Below are positions 22,901-33,296 of a stretch of 64,000 bases of DNA, in pieces. The notes below the pieces were generated by a model, which saw nothing but the letters and a program-made list of their open reading frames with translations, made no database searches and was not told the DNA's origin. This stretch comes from Haberlea rhodopensis (Eukaryota; Streptophyta; Magnoliopsida; Lamiales; Gesneriaceae). The position numbers and the translations under genes were made by a program. Position 1 is the first letter of the stretch. Every line of letters begins with the position of its first letter. The stretch lies in the NCBI GenBank assembly GCA_907163345.1, contig CAJQUN010000022.1, positions 4,960,001 to 5,024,000 of the forward strand. The letters run 5' to 3'.

Positions 22901-25900
22901 TCAGGCGCTATAGGCTGAGCTCTTACCCAACTAGTCCTCCTCCTGGTACGTCCTCACTAACCTGAGCTCAATTTCTATTCATTCCTTTGCCCCTTTATTT
23001 ATGCCTTTTGTTTCTGTGCAGGTGCCATGTCGTTTAACCGGATGATCTCCGCCATGGTTTCTCAGAAGAAAGGGAAAGAGAGGCTGCTCCTAAGTCCCAA
23101 GTTGAAGAGCGAACCTCCTCGCCCCTTCTGCTCCCCGGGTTGCCCCGGTAGTCATCCTTCAATCAGAAGAGCGGGGGTGACGACACCTCACTGCGCAAAA
23201 GGAAAAGGGCTTGGAAAACTCCTAGAATCTCGACCCGGGAAGAAGTGGCCACCTCTCCAGCACATCAGGTCAAAGCATCAATTGATTCTATCCAAAGCCC
23301 GCAATCGGCTCGGTAAGCCGGGACGGGCTGTCCCGGCCTCCCTGTGGAGTACACCCATTCCACCAGCCTGATTACTGATCCTCTCCGGATTACCGACTGA
23401 GGTCTTGGAGTGCATTACTACGGGCGCGGATCAACAAGTCATGGCAGGGATGAAGTGGAGACCTCTGGCCCAGGAAGGGCTGGCCCGAGCTCTATCGGTA
23501 AATGTTCTTACTGATCTTACTTGACCCCATTTGCTGCCTTATATATCCTCTTATCATTCTATCATTATCCAGGGTTTAATAATGCTGCGCGAAAGCGGTC
23601 GGAGGGGATCCAATTATGGCCAGTCCTCGTTAGCCAGGAAGAAAGTCCGAGAGGCTACAGACCGGGCTAAGGCTGCCGAAGCTGAACTGAGAGAGGTCCA
23701 TGCGCTACAGGTGAAACGACTCGCGACGGTAGAGACTGAGTTGACTAAGTATCGTGCTGAGGTTGATCGACTCCGCTCTGCCTTGTCGGAGAAGGATACG
23801 ATTTTGACCAATTCTACTGCAGAGCTAAGCAGGGCTCGCTCGGAGTTGGAGGCATACATCGCTGGAGAGGTCTGGCGGAAGGATGCTTTCCTGATGTCGA
23901 AGGAGTTCAAGAGGCTCCTTGCAGCGAAGGCGTTTCGGTTTCTTGACCTTAGCTTTGAGGGCTGTAAGGATCAATTCAAAGCGCATAGCTTCCTCTAGAG
24001 GATCAAGACCCGGACGACTTCTTGGATCGCCAGGCCATCGTGGCCACCATCCCTCCCGACTTCATAGTTTGGGATGACTGATAAGGTTGTACACCCTTAT
24101 CAATCTCCCTTTTTTTTTTGGAACCAATGGCGATCTAGTTTGTAGTCTGCGCTGTTGTACATTTTTATTTAATGAAATGTTTATTTCGTCAACTGTTGTA
24201 TGGTCCTAGGAAGAATGAAGCAACATAGCTGACCAACTCGAGAATAACTTCTAAAATAATTGTAATTCAATATAAAACAGGACTGGCCAGTTGAAACTCC
24301 ACAGAATAAACATGAGCAAATGACTTTCGTCTGATTTGAAATCTTAAAGCGGGCGATGTGATATCACCGTGCCTGGTGTGGACCTTGGCATAGATGTTTG
24401 TCTGGGCGGACCATGACCACTTAGTCAGGACAGACCTTAGCTTTTATAGTCAGGGCGGACCTTAGCTTTTATAGCCAGGGCGGACCAGGGCGGACCTTAA
24501 CTTTTTTAGTCAGGGCGGACCTTAACTTTTTCATAGTCAGGGCGACCTTAACTTTCATTGTCAGGGCGGACCTTAACTTTTTAATAGTCAGGGCGGACCT
24601 TAACTTTTTAATAGTCAGGGCGGACCTTAACTTTTATATTCAGGGCGGACCTTAACTTTTTCATAGTCAGGGCGGACCTTAACTTTTATAGTCAGGGCAG
24701 AACTTAACTTTTTTATATTCAGGGTGGACCTTAACTTTAATAGACAGAGCGGACCTTAACTTTCATCTCATTCCCTGAGCTTCCTCAACGTTGATATATT
24801 TCTCAGCTCGTGTTAGTAAGTCATCATACATGATGGGGGGGTCTCTTAACCAAGGACCGGAAAAATTCCCCTGCCCTCAGGCCCTGGGAGAATGCGCTGA
24901 TCAAAATTTCTGATGGGCAAGCAGGCACCTCCAGGCTAGCGACATTAAAGCGCCAAATATACTCTCGAAGGGGCTCGCCATCTACTTGTCTCATCTCAAA
25001 CAGACTTAACGAGGTCTTCTTGTACCGCTTACTACTGGTGAACTGGTGCAGGAAAATCGAGCTGAACTCTGAGAAGGAGGTTATGGAAGAAGGTTCAAGT
25101 TGATTAAACCATTGTTGGGCTGACTTCACCAAGGTGGTGAGGAAAACTTTGCATTTCAGACGGTCCGAGTAGCAATGTAACATGGCAGCGTTCTCAAATC
25201 TGCCCAGGTGTTCCTCCGGATCCCTGCTTCCGTCATACTCTCCAGCATTCGGGGGTCGAAAGTTGTTTGGGAGTTCATCCCATACTATTTCCGGGGAGAA
25301 AGGAGTGCCCTTCTTCGGGGCGCACTGCCCCCCGATCCCCTTCTTCATCTCTCTTATCTCCGCTCTCAGCTCTTCCACTTCGACCTCGAGGTTAGGACCT
25401 CCGGTGGCTGGCGGGTGAGATGTGGCTACATGCTCGGGCCGTTCGTTTTCTCGAATGCTTTCTCCCCGGCTGCTTTCAGAATGATCAATAGCTCGCTTCA
25501 TGGCTTTCTCTACTGTTACTGAGATGAGACGCGTGAGTTGCTCAAAAGTTAGGGCTCCCAACGTCATGCCCATCATAGGTGGTGGCTCTCTTCCGTTGAT
25601 CGACGGTGCCCGGTGTTCATTGTTCGTCTCCTAGTTCGTTCTCCGTGTGTTTACCATTTTTATCAGCGCCTTATACTCTATTTCCCACAGACGGCGTCAA
25701 TTGTTACCTCGGATTTTGGTAGGGTGTCTCCCTCGGCTAACAATAGCTCCTCCCCTTCCGGAGATGAGCTGTCCTGACAGAAAAAAGGTTAGAAGGGAGC
25801 CGGAGAGGATTCTCCAGCGGGGCCCCTCCAACGATCAAGTCAGAATATAGGATATGGAATAAAAAAATTTTGCAGAGAAATGACGGGGAGTCTACCTACC

Positions 25901-27177
25901 TTTCAAACCTGATACCCCACATATATATACTAGGAGTGGTGAGAGAAGAACAACCTGCTACGGCCGGCGGGGACCTCGGGATACCATCGCGAGCACTCCA
26001 CTGGGCGTCAGTGTCTCAGAGGGTGGGGACCACTGACAAATACTGTACACCTCGTACGACGCACCACCTGCGAGATCTTGATAGTACTAGAAGATATTCC
26101 CTGAACGTTAGTCATTCTCTGACTGGTCCATTCGTGAGTGGTCCTCTGTTGGGAATACAATTTCGTTACAGACAACTCGGATGAAGGACCACACTAGTGC
26201 CCAAGGTATCTCCTAGCCAGCACCGAAGAAGAAACTAGGGGGATTGCTTAAAGTTAGGACACCAGCCCGGTCACCGTCCTGATCACAATGCAAGAATCCT
26301 GCGAATACAACCTGGGCTGGATTAGTTTGATCAAGTAGGGTTGAAGACACATGTTGAGCTGAGGACACGGAAATAACTCCCGGGCTGGGGTTACGAGTTT
26401 GTTCACCGAGCTGAGTTCATGAGGGTATGTTCCTCCCGGGGCATGAAAATATCTCCGAGCTGAGCACTTGAGGTAAACGAAGAAGTATGGTCGGGTTATA
26501 CCTCAGGAGTAAGGGTCGAGGCCGTACTGACCTCTTATCGGGACATCACGAAACATTTTTAGGTTTGGTTTTGAATATATCTGACAGATTTTAGAAATTT
26601 GAAAACTTGCTTGAGCTGTGAATATCTATGAATAACTATTTAGTAATGGTGGAAAGTATATATAAATAGGTGGTTAGTTTTTCAAATGGAAAATAAACAA
26701 ACCGAGCCTTTTTAACACTTTAAATAACAAGAATAGCTATTGTAATAGAAGAAATTGTTGGAGCAGGATTGAGTTTTTGGCCATATATTTATTTATTTAC
26801 AAATGTATGGCAGATATATGAGAAGATTATTAATAGTTGGTAACCACATGCATGTTCAGGCGAGGAAGCTGTGGCTAGAAGATAAAGCATTGGACATGGT
26901 GGAATTATCAGGCGATGCGTTAACTCCGTTGAAAGAAGAAGAGGTTCTTAGATGCATCAAAGTTGGGTTGTTATGCACCCTAACTACACCTGATCTCCGA
27001 CCAACGATGCCTCATGCGATTAGGCTTTTGGAAGGAGAACAATCCGTGAGCCTGCAAGAGATAGAATCGCTTCAGCGACAAGAAGATGATATATATTACA
27101 GATATGATGATACTATGGAAGACTATATATCCGGAGATGATGTTATATCCAAAGATGATATTACTATGGGACGGTAG
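16958..27177 (+). CDS. Malectin-type receptor-like kinase with a second, C-terminal pseudokinase domain (six exons)
   Basis: Predicted plasma-membrane receptor of the CrRLK1L/FERONIA-like type, 1,187 residues if spliced as follows: 16958-19514, 19719-19837, 19931-20147, 20259-20490, 20597-20717, 26860-27177. Every junction is GT-AG and keeps frame. The ATG at 16958 is chosen because a signal peptide follows (about 1-26); the upstream in-frame codon at 16883 is TTG. Residues about 30-375 are a malectin-like ectodomain, about 408-425 a membrane span. The first kinase (about 475-750) is intact: GKGGFG loop, K502 in VAIK, HRD at 599-601, DFG at 619-621, GTFGYIDPTY. A charged linker leads to the second kinase domain (from about 853). 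Without the first intron, exon 1 would stop at 19613-19615 and give an 885-residue receptor ending in the linker. Intron 5 (20718-26859) carries a whole Tat retrotransposon. Whether one transcript spans both domains is inferred. Confidence 0.75.
20869..21708 (-). repeat. 3' LTR of the intronic Tat element (840 bp)
   Basis: Aligns by eye along its whole length with 25702-26548, with scattered substitutions and small indels (for example near 21375). A TATA-like run TATATATATA lies at about 21089-21100, reading on the minus strand. Confidence 0.88.
21963..21969 (+). promoter_or_regulatory. TATA box of the antisense ORF in the intronic Tat element
   Basis: TATAAAT in the context TGCCTATAAATTCCC, about 110 bp before the ATG at 22078. 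The same spacing is seen in the Tat element at 32317-43552. Confidence 0.55.
22078..24083 (+). pseudogene. Antisense ORF (aORF) of the intronic Tat element, degenerate
   Basis: Runs opposite to gag. From the ATG at 22078 the frame is broken by several stops and shifts, but the layout matches the better copy at 33297-35393. An N-terminal part contains DPRDLVRAGLPWYEVLSS and, further on, a segment about eating into FxxSxSQLSPNSY, the 'putative gypsy type transposon' domain wording. Intron 1 (22946-23021, CCTG|GTACG ... GTGCAG) and intron 2 (23498-23572, TCG|GTAAATG ... TATCCAG) fall at the positions of the introns in the other copy. The last exon (23573-24000) is a coiled coil: ATDRAKAAEAELREVHALQ, then LSEKDTILTNSTAELSRARS. 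Function unknown; not needed for transposition by any known mechanism. Confidence 0.6.
24400..24770. repeat. Short tandem array, about 13 copies of a 26-30 bp unit
   Basis: The unit reads approximately CAGGGCGGACCTTAACTTTT followed by a variable A/T spacer ending in AGT. Copies differ by a few bases and in spacer length. It lies between the truncated gag and the antisense ORF. Confidence 0.88.
24824..25576 (-). pseudogene. Tat-type gag, truncated
   Basis: A 250-residue minus-strand frame starting MMGMTLGALTFEQLTRLI, with a charged helical part (VEELRAEIREMKKG) and then the retrotransposon gag domain: GEYDGSRDPEEHLGRFENAA, KVFLTTLVKSAQQWFNQLEP, PLREYIWRFN and ISAFSQGL. It stops at SLVKRPPHHV where the gag of the larger Tat element continues for several hundred residues. 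The nucleocapsid and all of pol are missing, so the break marks the internal deletion. Confidence 0.85.
25682..25700 (-). other. Primer binding site of the intronic Tat element
   Basis: Minus-strand TTGACGCCGTCTGTGGGAA, one base from the LTR. It differs by one base from the site at 42893-42910 (GGCGCC there, GACGCC here). This string is common in plant gypsy elements; I do not assign the tRNA. Confidence 0.7.
25702..26548 (-). repeat. 5' LTR of the intronic Tat element (847 bp)
   Basis: Partner of 20869-21708, starting TGTTACCTCGG and ending GGGACATCA. Confidence 0.88.
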
Positions 27178-27913
27178 TTTACTTATCTCATCTTATTCAT
27201 AAATCAAACGATGTCCAATTATACAACAGTTTGATATCAATGTTGAAATTATTGTTCAATTCAGTTTATTGAATAGGATGACAGCATGTCAAAAGTATGT
27301 ACTGGGTCTTCCTTTATCGATTCACGTTGATTGTTGTTGACTTAATATAAACCAAAAATCAATGATTAACGATTATTAACAAATTTCTAATCTGTAACTT
27401 CGACCGTATTTCATGTGAATGTTTGGTAAACTTTGTGAGGTTAAAACTAGTTCAATTAAAAACAATGCGAACACACCAGCGGCTTTCCGCTTTGGTTGTC
27501 ACTCATTTTGGCACAGACTCGGTTCTGAGTCTTGATAAACAAAATTTAAATCCTCTCCCTCTGATATTAAAAAAACAAAAACAATGTGAGGGATTATATC
27601 CAAATTAGTAACTGTTTACTCAATAACCTGTAAAGATTCAGACCTACAATATACTTATTGCATCATGAAAAAAAAAAATTACGAGATATAAGTTGTTTAC
27701 CAAAACCTAATGCTCTAATTTTAGTAGTTTCCTCACATTTAATATGAAAGACTATTAAATTAAAATATTGTAAATACGTACACATAATATTTATGTACAA
27801 ACACAACTAATTTTTTGGTTAATCATCACTATCTTTTCAGTGTATACATATAACATTTATACAATTTTAACTCGAAAAAGCACACAAGCTCCAAATGTTT
27901 CTCTAGCTATACC
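27178..27913. other. 3' flank of the receptor kinase, intergenic
   Basis: AT-rich. No ORF of interest and no repeat recognised; it should contain the polyadenylation region of the receptor kinase. Confidence 0.45.
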
Positions 27914-30900
27914 TAGAGCCGTGAAAACGGACGGAACCTACTGGGTTGGCTCAACCCGATTCACCAAATAGATGGGATGGACCAAGATTTCCTAGCCCTT
28001 CTAGAGGCAGGCCTAAATTGGCTGCCTGTTTGAGTTGGGTCAAGCTGGCCCACAAAATAAATTTATAATTTTTTGATAGGTTAGCCCATCTAACACGTAA
28101 CATGTAAGGCCCCAACTCTTAATGACGACATATAGGCATTTATGACGTCATATGCATGTGAAAATTTTCATTCTTTAAAATAATCATTACATGCTTCACA
28201 TAGTCCATTTGATTTTATAAAAATTTGGGCAGAATCTCCCCATAAATTGAACTATCTTAGAAAATACACAACTATAAACACTCTCAATATAACAACACCA
28301 TAATCTAAAGATAAAAGTTCACAGCCAGGGAAGTCACCATACTAACAAGATATGAATTCCCAGCAATAAATCCTAAATCAATAACCGACATCATAATCAT
28401 TTCCCCCTTCCCAAGAAATGATAAATCATATTCTCCTCAAAATAACATGCATCTATAACACTTAAATGAAAGGAGAACTTCGAGACATGCATACATATCA
28501 TATACAGGCATCAAGGTGCTCACATGCGAGCAACGAATAAATGAATGCCAACTAAATGCATAAATAATGTATGCATTCAACCCATACTCAAACTACACTC
28601 CGGGGAGCAGCATCGTTCAACGAGTTCGAGCTTTTCATCCCAAAACGTCGTAGTACCTGTCGTACCTGCTCTATCTGTTTCAACAGAAACAGCCCCAACA
28701 CGGGGTGAGCATAAACCGGCATAACCTCGCAATCATATTAATATACAAAATCATAATTCAACAAAATAAAGCTATTGGAAATTATAAAGCGCACTCCCTG
28801 AATAAGTCTGACCAATTAAAGCTTTCTCATATTGTCCCTGTTCAATATTCCACAAATCCATAATCATCCAGTTCAATATCATTAATTCAAATATGAAACT
28901 CATCACCGAGATAAATCGATATTCTCATAACACATCATTTTTTGCTCAATTATAAACAACACATAGTTAAGGCAATCATGCCTATCCAATAACCCCAGTT
29001 CTCAATAATTTCCTCATATCAATCATGCCAAATGCATCAATGTTCAACTCGTATACCCGGATCACGTACATCTATGTATCCACCATTCCACGTGTATTAA
29101 ACTCAATTCACATACTCAATTACTTAATCTTAAACATCACATTCAACAATACATGTATACATGAATATATAAGTACTGGGTATACCTGCTCGTACGTCAC
29201 CACGTACCTTATAGTCGACAATATGAGTAAGCCACACTTGACGTCCGGATGCTCATGAAATATCTAAATCAAATCATCAACTCAATATTAATTCATTTGC
29301 AACACTTTTGTTATCACGTATGTATCACTCAATTAAGGTAATCAAGATTCAACATCAAGATACACACATCTACCTCAAAAGTCATTAACTCAAAAGAAGT
29401 GTAAGATGTGTCTCATAAATAGACATGTATAAGTCTTGAATTCAACGATATATACGCCTTATACCTTTTAGCCAATTGATCAATATACACACACACAAGT
29501 CCAATCCATTGTCAAAGAAACCACAAAAGGACCATAACATTATACTACTAATCAAATGTCCTTTAGTTTGTTTAATCCAGCTTTAACAAAGCTATTATGG
29601 TTCAAATTCCATAAACATAATCCATAACTTCAAGTCAGTCTCATTTTCTTTTCACTTCTTCATATGCCATCAACTTGAATGCAATATTCTCCATTGAATT
29701 TATTAAGATGACGAATCCCATAAACAACTAAAATAGCAGTATAAATTTTTTATCAAGAAGCCGAGGTCGTATCCCCTTTTTAAATTCGCCTTAAACCTCA
29801 CAGTATTATAAAATAATTTATCGAGCAATTTCATTTTTAGGAACTTATGCCACTTAAACATGTATTCAACAACTCAAACAAGAATCTAATTGAAAAAGAC
29901 AAATATTATGCGAAGTTTCACTAAACTAGTCACCTAAACATTCAAATTCTAAATAGCACTAGCACAATCCAATGAACTACCCATTCTTATCAATCTAGTT
30001 AATCAACCCATAAAATACATAATCATTATCACAAGTTCAAAATAAATTCATGATAAATAAAAGTATGGAGTTTGAGCCATAAACACATAAATTCTCAAGT
30101 TTCTAGTAATAATTTCCATTAGCCAAGCTTCACTCAAATTTGCAATTGAGTTAGTAATAACATGATACATTCAAAACTTGATTAATGTATCGTAGGCTTC
30201 CCTACATCATCAATTTATTCATGAATTTTAATTTACTAGTACCACCCTCCCCATTTTCATAACACAGCTAGAATAAAACAGCAGATGCACATCCAGCAGC
30301 AGGTTCGATTGACATGGCAGGGAAGAACCTAAATGCAGTGAGGTATTTACATACATCAACTTATGATCAATCCAGCTATGACAAATCAATACATGCAAAA
30401 ACAATCTACCAAATAATAGTTTACAATTTCTGGACATAAATCACAATGCATCGACAATATCTTCTCCCTCAAAACAGCAACAGGTCGACCAAAACACCAT
30501 GGGAGAAGCGAGATAAAATAAAATCTGTACAACTACCTAACTTAAGATTTTATCTAGCTAAAAACATGAATCAAGCAACATCATATTTGATCAAACAAGA
30601 ATCAAACTTCCTGGACAAAGACCCAGAAAAATCGACCACCAAACTCCCAAAAACAGTAGCATAAATTCGAAACCAATGTTGGGATTTTCATGGGGAATGG
30701 ACAAGTAAAGAGTGAAGTAAGATTACATGTACAAATCTTGAGGAAATCGCTCAAAGTATTTCATGGTATTGGCGCTCTTCGTCCCAGATTGGGGAAAAAG
30801 TGAACCAAGACTTAACCTCATCCACAACCATCTATTATCTCATTACCAAATTTTTAAAAATAATAACAATTAAATAATGTAAAAGCCCCTTTTTAAAATT

Positions 30901-31256
30901 TAGTTTACAATACAAGTTCACCCCGGAGTTATTTATTTTCATCCCAGATTAAATTACATTCCCAATAATTTATAATCTCCTTGAATTTAATTAATCTTAA
31001 AAATTCAATCCCGGAATCATTTATCGCAACTCTATTCCAAAAATCCGAAACTCAAAAATTAAATCCCGACTTATTATATAAACACCATAATTAAACAATG
31101 AATGATTTATTTCGAACCTTACATAACCTGTCTCGAGTAGGGTTTTTTCAATCGACCTGTAGGCGAGCCCAAACGGACCCAACCCGTTTGGATCACGGGT
31201 TGGACTCGCTAGCCCGAAGCACATTTGAGTCGATTTGACCCATTTTAACAGCTTTA
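27914..31256. mobile_element. hAT-like MITE interrupted by a solo LTR
   Basis: The outer termini TAGAGCCGTGAAAACGG (from 27914) and CCATTTTAACAGCTTTA (to 31256) resemble the TAGAGCTGTCAAA ... TTTGACAGCTCTA ends of the MITE at 45262-45601, and both halves contain GG-CCAACCCG-type wording. Flanks GCTATACC (27906-27913) and ACTATACA (31257-31264) share six of eight positions, fitting an old 8-bp hAT duplication. The interior from 28103 to 31123 is a later insertion. Confidence 0.6.
28103..31123. repeat. Solo LTR, about 3.0 kb, probably Ty3/gypsy
   Basis: Starts TGTAAGGCCCC and ends GAACCTTACA, with near-identical 5-bp flanks TAACA (28098-28102) and TAACC (31124-31128). There is no coding sequence inside, no second LTR and no primer site, as expected after LTR-LTR recombination. 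The short ORFs at 29025, 30228 and 30446 have no recognisable domain. Confidence 0.65.
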
Positions 31257-31742
31257 ACTATACACTTTTTTAAAAAAAAAAAATGAATTACATCTTATCA
31301 AAATATTACCAAGTTGATCCACCGTTCAAGTTGTCCCATGGGGCGAAATCTTGCGTTCACTCCTACCGGAGAGTAGCCCTAATCTCTCCTCATCCATATA
31401 TAAGACTTTAAAAATAAATCCCTAAAGTCGAAGATCGATGAAAGTGAAATTTGAAAGAAGAGGGATATATAGACTGCTCTCAGATGTACATGCTGAATGG
31501 ATCATCTTTGAATCTGATCAAAGCAATTTCACTCAATTTGTTTAGGTTTGAAATCCCTTAAAAGATAAATGAGGAAAGAGAAATTTGGTTTATACTCGAT
31601 TAACTTCACACTTGTTTATTACAATTTCGTTACAAGACCCACTCTCCGCCTGAACCGTAGAACCTCTTCCCTCAGCCACTGGCGGAGCTACTCTTGGGCT
31701 AGGTTGCAGCCATATGCAATTTTTCAAAATAATTTTTTATCG

Positions 31743-32189
31743 TTAGTTTTCAGAAATTTTATTTTTTAGCCTCAACCCTTTCTCTCTAATCCTACCTAAT
31801 TCAGCAAGCCCCAAATAATATTGATTAGTGACTCTACCTTGCTCAGTTAGGATCTGCTCAATTTCGCTCGGACGGCAAGGAACCGTTAGCGCACCCTCGT
31901 GGTCAAAACCATACTCTTCGGCAGCTTGCTCTAGTAACCTCAAGAATGAAGGGTGCGTAAGGTAACTCAATGGGACGATGAATCTCTTCCATTCTTCACA
32001 GTCCACGGCAATCACAGCGAAATGCCCTTTCTTCACGTCGTCTGGGACATCATCTATTTCTTTGAATTCATCCATGTCGTCATAGGAGGAAAGTTTCTTG
32101 CTTAAGCTTTTTTGTAGCATGTCGACCACAATCTTTAGCTTAATTATACCACTATTCTTTTTCTTGCCATTTCTTGAAGATTTTGCCAT
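31743..32189 (-). CDS. SAUR family protein (small auxin up RNA)
   Basis: An intronless 148-residue frame. The central part is the SAUR domain: DVPDDVKKGHFAVIAVDCEE, then KRFIVPLSYLTHPSFLRLLE, AAEEYGFDHEGALTVPC, giving the conserved GHFAV, FxVPLxYL-HPxF and EYGF-H-G-L-xPC motifs at residues about 50-115. A basic N-terminus (MAKSSRNGKKK) and a C-terminal extension of about 35 residues make it one of the longer SAURs. Members act in auxin-driven cell expansion, many by inhibiting PP2C.D phosphatases so that plasma-membrane H+-ATPases stay active. The frame is intact. Its upstream region is interrupted by a Tat retrotransposon ending 128 bp before the ATG. Confidence 0.92.
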   Translation of the reverse strand: MAKSSRNGKKKNSGIIKLKIVVDMLQKSLSKKLSSYDDMDEFKEIDDVPDDVKKGHFAVIAVDCEEWKRFIVPLSYLTHPSFLRLLEQAAEEYGFDHEGALTVPCRPSEIEQILTEQGRVTNQYYLGLAELGRIREKGLRLKNKISEN

Positions 32190-32280
32190 GCTTGATGTTT
32201 TGTTTTTGCTGAGGAGAATTAAGGAAAAAAAGGGAAATTTTTTTTTTTTGCTTTTTAGTTTTGAGATTGCAAGCTAGGTT

Positions 32281-32292
32281 TGATATATATAG
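32281..32292 (-). promoter_or_regulatory. TATA box of the SAUR gene
   Basis: Minus-strand ACTATATATATC, about 95 bp before the SAUR ATG. The target duplication CTTAG of the Tat element starts only about 20 bp further upstream (32312), so the core promoter was kept and everything beyond it was moved to 43553 and onward. Confidence 0.6.
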
Positions 32293-32316
32293 TGTATGGA
32301 AGTTATAATTACTTAG

Positions 32317-32957
32317 TGATGTGATCCGTTATTTTACGTGTTTGGTAGAAGTAAATGTGTACGAAAAATAAAAGGAATACACCAAGATTTTTTACGTGGA
32401 AAACCCTCGAATTGAGAGAAAAACCACGGGACCTAGTCCAGTATAAAGTTCCACTATAAATATTACTGATTTACAAGATGATCTGGACACAAGAAAAAGT
32501 TATTCAATGACTTACACGACTACTGTTGTAGAAATTATAAAAACAGACCGAACAGACTCAAGCTTGCTCTCTTCGGAGTCTTTTTGCCCAGAAAAATCCA
32601 ACCCCCGCTATGAAGTTATCTGAGGGTATTTATAGGACTGCCCTTAGTAACTAACTCGCGGAAAATCAGCCATATGATGTCCTTTGATCGTGGCTTGATG
32701 GGAGCCAAGCGTGTCCGAGAAATCCGCCCCATTAAAGCACGTTCCATCTCAGCCGGTTAATCAGTTTTAATTATGACCGGGTCTTCCGCTACTCTTTGAC
32801 CAAAATCCCGAAGAGGGCAAAGGATGCCCGACAATATGCTGATCAGTATCCTGTGTTCGACAAGCATATCTTCGGTATAGTTTCTGCTCGGCAATTTTAG
32901 GGTTTGTGTCTTCATAAATGGATTTTACCCGAGAAATCAATATGTCATATGACATCA
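32317..32957 (-). repeat. 3' LTR of the young Tat element (641 bp)
   Basis: Begins TGATGTG and ends GACATCA in plus-strand reading; same length as 42912-43552 with a constant offset of 10,595 bp along the whole copy. It is the LTR next to SAUR, transcribing toward it. Confidence 0.95.
32627..32634 (-). promoter_or_regulatory. LTR TATA box directed at SAUR
   Basis: Minus-strand TATAAATA in CCTATAAATACCC, the likely U3 core promoter of the 3' LTR. Transcription from it would leave the LTR at 32317 and run straight into the SAUR gene. The same site exists in the other LTR near 43222-43229. Confidence 0.6.
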
Positions 32958-32972
32958 CCTCACCCCCCCCGA
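32958..32972 (-). other. Polypurine tract of the young Tat element
   Basis: Minus-strand CTTCGGGGGGGGTGAGG, immediately before the 3' LTR. Confidence 0.8.
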
Positions 32973-33178
32973 AGTAAAGCAAGATGAGAGTAGTGAAATC
33001 TTGGTTTATTGTCTTCGGGTAAAATCCTGATATGCTCGGGATATTTTAACCGCCTAATTTTCCCGCCTGAAAATTTCAAAAATCTCGCGACGTTTCGTTT
33101 CCCAAAGCACATCTATAACCGTTCATGGGATTTTATTTGAACGGTGCTGATTTAACGACTGTTCCAGTGGCACCCCAC

Positions 33179-33186
33179 TATAAATA
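33179..33186 (+). promoter_or_regulatory. TATA box of the antisense ORF
   Basis: TATAAATA in CCCACTATAAATACTCG, 111 bp before the ATG at 33297. The intronic Tat element has TATAAAT at the corresponding place (21963). Confidence 0.6.
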
Positions 33187-33296
33187 CTCGTTCATTTTGC
33201 GGATTTAACTTACTTTACTGCAGTTTGCTTCCGAGCTAGCATTAGACGTCCGACCAATCTTTTCCTCCATACTTATTTTCTTTCCATTCATCGAGT

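Larger units (their letters stand above)
20869..26548 (-). mobile_element. Tat-lineage Ty3/gypsy element, non-autonomous, in the receptor kinase intron
   Basis: A 5,680-bp insertion with LTRs at both ends (TGTTACC ... GATATCA/GACATCA) and flanks CTAAA (20864-20868) and CGAAA (26549-26553), a target duplication with one difference. It lies wholly inside intron 5, antisense to the host gene. On the minus strand: primer binding site, truncated gag, a tandem array (about 24400-24770), then an antisense ORF region on the plus strand. Protease, RT, RNase H and integrase are absent. LTR partners differ at some percent of sites by eye, so it is older than the Tat element at 32317. Confidence 0.88.
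19719..27177 (+). other. Second kinase domain of the receptor: predicted pseudokinase (exons 2-6)
   Basis: Exons 2-6 encode a domain most like the SD1/cysteine-rich receptor kinase group, not a copy of the first kinase. Kept features: FDWSMISFATDDFSSSN lead-in, the VAVK lysine, NEILMLQKLQHRNILKLLGYC, SPEYALNGVFSIKSDVYSFGV, and the C-lobe RPTM. Lost features: the glycine loop reads VGVCIAGSVYK; the catalytic loop reads RRHLNPWHILLD, so the HRD aspartate, the lysine and the asparagine are gone; DFG is replaced by CFS. It should not catalyse phosphotransfer but may bind or regulate the first kinase. A separate downstream gene is an alternative, but exon 2 starts in mid-domain with no start codon of its own. 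Confidence 0.78.
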
